In this document: one piece after another, positions 62,701-64,000 of the stretch | Position numbering within the stretch: the stretch's first letter is position 1 | How the letters are laid out: each line of letters starts with the position of its first letter | NCBI GenBank assembly: GCA_963731285.1 | Contig: CAVSUR010000001.1 | Coordinates: 186,001-250,000, forward strand | DNA: 64,000 nucleotides | DNA from: CAVSUR01 sp963731285 | Lineage (GTDB): Bacteria; Actinomycetota; Actinomycetes; Streptosporangiales; Streptosporangiaceae | Direction of reading: 5' to 3' | The notes under the pieces: model-generated | The model's database searches: none | The model's input: the letters and a program-made list of their open reading frames with translations, nothing else | What the model was told of the DNA's origin: nothing | Made by a program: the position numbers and the translations under genes

Positions 62701-63133
62701 CCGCAGCCTGGGCGATCGGCGCGGGGTCGGTGTCACTGTCATCAACCAAGGCCTGGTCGCCGCCGCCGCCGGAGACCTGGGACGGGCCGATCGGCTGCTG
62801 CGCGAGGCGCTTCTGCTCTTCGACGATATGGAGGACGGGCCCGGACACTGGGGCACCCTGCTCGACCTCGGCCTGATTCTGCTCGACGCCGGCGAGCACC
62901 AACGAGCGCGGCGGGTGCTGCGACAGTGGCGCGAACTGCCGCCCATCTCGTGGACGTTCCGACCTCGGGCCTGGGCGCTGCTGAGCATGGCCGCGCTGGA
63001 GCGACGCTGCGGCGACGAGGCCGCGGCCGCCCGATGCCTGGACGAAGCGCGGCGCGGCTTCCTCGCCCTGGCCGACGAGCCCGGGCTGGCGTACCTGGAC
63101 AGCCACGCTGAGCCGCTGCTAAGCGGGCGCTGA
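59786..63133 (+). CDS. SARP/AfsR-like regulator (wHTH-BTAD-NB-ARC-TPR)
   Basis: 1115 residues. N-terminal OmpR-like winged helix (about 8-95: IRLLGGFEATVGG, LRKAKTLVKLLVLADGHRMH, LWPDRDTESGTNNLHQALYV), BTAD (about 105-250: YRSADELYRGDLLPEDQFEA, AADPFHEGAYRLLMTALAAC), linker, then NB-ARC with FVGRGREIAEIVQAL, P-loop GPGGAGKTRLA (about 339-349), Walker B LLLVLDNCEHLLDA (about 407-420) and GMPLALELAAAR. From about 690 on TPR-like helices. Regulators of this kind activate antibiotic or degradative gene sets; the neighbouring oxidoreductase (54 bases after its stop) is a likely target. Not part of the palindrome regulon. Confidence 0.93.
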   Translation: MADDTGVGIRLLGGFEATVGGRLVAAGAWRLRKAKTLVKLLVLADGHRMHRESLVALLWPDRDTESGTNNLHQALYVARRVLASGSGVLFALREDVVLLSDSAMPWLDVEAFGAACRRARETRAPGDYRSADELYRGDLLPEDQFEAWAEAPRDALRERRLGLLIEYAEVLSERREYTEVVEIVGAVTAADPFHEGAYRLLMTALAACGRRYEALAAFDRLRESLTQEFAADPEPATRRLYRDLLTGGDQSPDAALATEPDTALSTALALSRTVATTAMTTGPAVAIGPDAAGTPPPTAPTRGLGSLTLEQTSFVGRGREIAEIVQALGRTRLLTLTGPGGAGKTRLACEVAAGLGGRYPDGVHVAELASLSRPELVPHTVAAVLDVPIPGTEAAEAALARQLADRRLLLVLDNCEHLLDACARLAAEVLRGCPGVIVLATSREPLRVGGEVTWRTPSLALPDLRALPQLDRLAELESVRLFVERAHDAAPDFALDETTAPAVAEICVRLDGMPLALELAAARTSALAPSQIASRLGDALRVLDRGSRSAVTRQQTLHATLAWSHDLLDRHERVLFRRLAVFAGSMALEAVEQVCGGAALDVVDLLSRLVDKSLVQAEHAGGTARYRLLETIRQFADQRLRDAGEKAGRVRAHRDFFVTLATANDPERAVGIVNDSPQVLDAEHDNLRAALSSGLAEEPAVALRLAVSLWRFWLARGDFSEASRWLAATLAAAPERTAWRAQALLAASAIEVRRGDPTTRQIDLGSEAVAIMRAVGDDQALAQTLHLTGLLAWVSDHGWQRAADLVQEARTLATALGDVSAVASATHTLGVIAVSRGAGPQAEEHFEQVLGLLEGLTPDLPPFFFVVTPGHSWEIGPGGLPRLPFTETVLLFRRAGTEQATAYTLSNLSYAVSLAGDPARARRLLEDSVSAFHRHGDQHGGALALCRLANVHRIAGELDEAAELLERSMAIRRSLGDRRGVGVTVINQGLVAAAAGDLGRADRLLREALLLFDDMEDGPGHWGTLLDLGLILLDAGEHQRARRVLRQWRELPPISWTFRPRAWALLSMAALERRCGDEAAAARCLDEARRGFLALADEPGLAYLDSHAEPLLSGR

Positions 63134-63186
63134 GCAGGCCGCCATACGGTCGTGGCGACATGCTGACCTGAACAAGGGAGACAACC

Positions 63187-64000
63187 ATGGCCGCCACGGC
63201 CAATGCACGCGAGGTCATCGGAGAAGCCACCCTCGGCGAACTGGAGGACACCCTGCGGGGGCGGCTGGTGCGACCATCCGACCCGGACTACGACCAGGCG
63301 CGGGTGGTGTGGAACGCCGCCCACGACCGTCGTCCGGCGCTGATCATCCGCTGCGCCGGCACCGCCGACGTCATGCGGGCGGTGGAATTCGCCCGCAGCG
63401 AAGGGCTCCAGCTGGCCATCCGCAGCGGCGCGCACAGCGTCGCCGGATTCTCCACCTGTGACGGCGGGGTGGTCATCGACATCTCGTCAATGAAGGGCAT
63501 CCGGGTCGACCCGATCGCCCGGCGGGCGGTCGCGCAGGCCGGGCTCACCTGGGCAGAGTTCGACCATGAGACGCAGGCGTTCGGCCTGGCCGTCACCGGC
63601 GGCCTGGTGTCGAGCACCGGCATCGCCGGGTTCACCCTCGGCGGCGGGATCGGCTGGCTGCTGCGCCAGTACGGGCTCACCTGTGACAGCCTGCTCTCAG
63701 CCGACGTAGTGACCGCCGACGGCCAGCTCGTCACGGCCAGCGAGCACGAGCACCCCGGCCTGTTCTGGGCGCTGCGCGGCGGCGGCGGCAACTTCGGCGT
63801 AGTGACGTCGATGGAATTCCGCCTGCACCCGGTCGGCCCGCTCGTCTTCGCCGGTCCGGTCTTCTACGCCGGCGCGGCGGCCGTCGAGGTGCTCCGGGGC
63901 TGGCGCGACCTCACCGAGACCATGCCTGACCAGCTCACCACCCTGGCCAACATCCTCATCGCGCCGCCAGTGCCGTTCCTGCCCGAGGCCGTGCACGGCC
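63187..64000 (+). CDS. BBE-like FAD-linked oxidase, 5' part (cut by window edge)
   Basis: ATG at 63187 with AAGGGAG upstream; open to the window end (271 codons seen of about 460). PCMH-type FAD-binding domain: VWNAAHDRRPALIIRCAGTA, LAIRSGAHSVAGFSTCDGGV (the His of RSGAHS carries FAD covalently in this family), VAQAGLTWAEFDHETQAFGL, GGLVSSTGIAGFTLGGGIGW and LFWALRGGGGNFGVVTSMEF. The second covalent Cys site of berberine-bridge enzymes (G-x-C) is not seen in the usual place, so attachment may be through His only. Oxidises sugars or secondary metabolites with O2. Confidence 0.93.
   Translation, partial: MAATANAREVIGEATLGELEDTLRGRLVRPSDPDYDQARVVWNAAHDRRPALIIRCAGTADVMRAVEFARSEGLQLAIRSGAHSVAGFSTCDGGVVIDISSMKGIRVDPIARRAVAQAGLTWAEFDHETQAFGLAVTGGLVSSTGIAGFTLGGGIGWLLRQYGLTCDSLLSADVVTADGQLVTASEHEHPGLFWALRGGGGNFGVVTSMEFRLHPVGPLVFAGPVFYAGAAAVEVLRGWRDLTETMPDQLTTLANILIAPPVPFLPEAVHG

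Noticed and set aside
1..64000. CRISPR arrays, rRNA genes, replication origin
   Set aside because: No regularly spaced short repeats, no rRNA-like conserved stretch and no DnaA-box cluster were seen.

Overview
The window is GC-rich (roughly 70%) DNA from a filamentous or soil-type actinomycete. Signs of this are MalT-like LuxR (LAL) and SARP/AfsR-type regulators, a MocR regulator, an S53 peptidase, FmdB and SHOCT proteins, and a galU-moeA-moaC-mog-rimJ-sepX locus followed by tRNA-Ala(CGC). I cannot assign a genus. Many otherwise recognisable genes carry frameshifts, some inside core genes (rimJ). Part of the damage may therefore be sequencing or assembly error, but internal deletions, truncations and decayed duplicates show real gene decay as well.

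Layout. 1-5.5 kb: end of a conserved gene, then a minus-strand stress-type operon (membrane protein, SHOCT protein, DUF6325-like protein) and an ArsR / SRPBCC / NTF2-like operon. 5.5-17.3 kb: a mixed, eroded region with a short tRNA-Arg-like remnant at 6.76 kb, an antibiotic-biosynthesis-type monooxygenase, a glycine-rich repeat protein, broken integrase, HTH, M23 peptidase and sialidase-like fragments, an intact MocR regulator diverging from a YceI gene, an EamA transporter, an IS5-type transposase relic and a broken oxidoreductase. 17.3-42.7 kb: the most interesting part. It holds an MFS transporter, two LAL regulator copies (one decayed, one with a single frameshift), DedA, DUF1269, PPK2, a Na+/H+-type antiporter, a broken arginine deiminase pathway, an APC permease, a lipid kinase, two SulP copies (one decayed), a DUF2254 membrane protein and a phosphoesterase. 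42.7-45 kb: an IS110 relic, a group II intron tail and tRNA-Arg(CCU). 45-52.4 kb: conserved chromosomal core (mtnP, fmdB, 5-FTHF cyclo-ligase, galU, moeA/glp, moaC, mog, rimJ, sepX/glpR, tRNA-Ala with a strong terminator). 52.6-64 kb: LLM oxidoreductase, aldo/keto reductase, an IS110 element, an S53 peptidase, a SARP/NB-ARC/TPR regulator and the start of a BBE-like FAD oxidoreductase.

How it works together. The genes of the 17-39 kb block, plus the operon at 1.7-4 kb, share an 18-bp palindrome (consensus TCACCC-N6-GGGTGA). It lies 22-23 bp upstream of a -10-like NANNNT hexamer (often CAGGAT). That puts the palindrome centre near -43, where a LuxR-type activator would bind. Targets handle polyphosphate, ion and amino-acid transport, lipid phosphorylation, anion transport and small stress proteins. 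This suggests one energy- or acid-stress (dormancy-like) regulon, and the LAL regulator encoded inside the cluster is the obvious candidate to control it. Two blocks of the cluster look like an old duplication in which different members have decayed on each side.

The tRNA-Arg at 44.9 kb and the tRNA-Arg-like remnant at 6.76 kb lie in the same orientation and could be the two ends of a 38-kb genomic island. No intact integrase remains.
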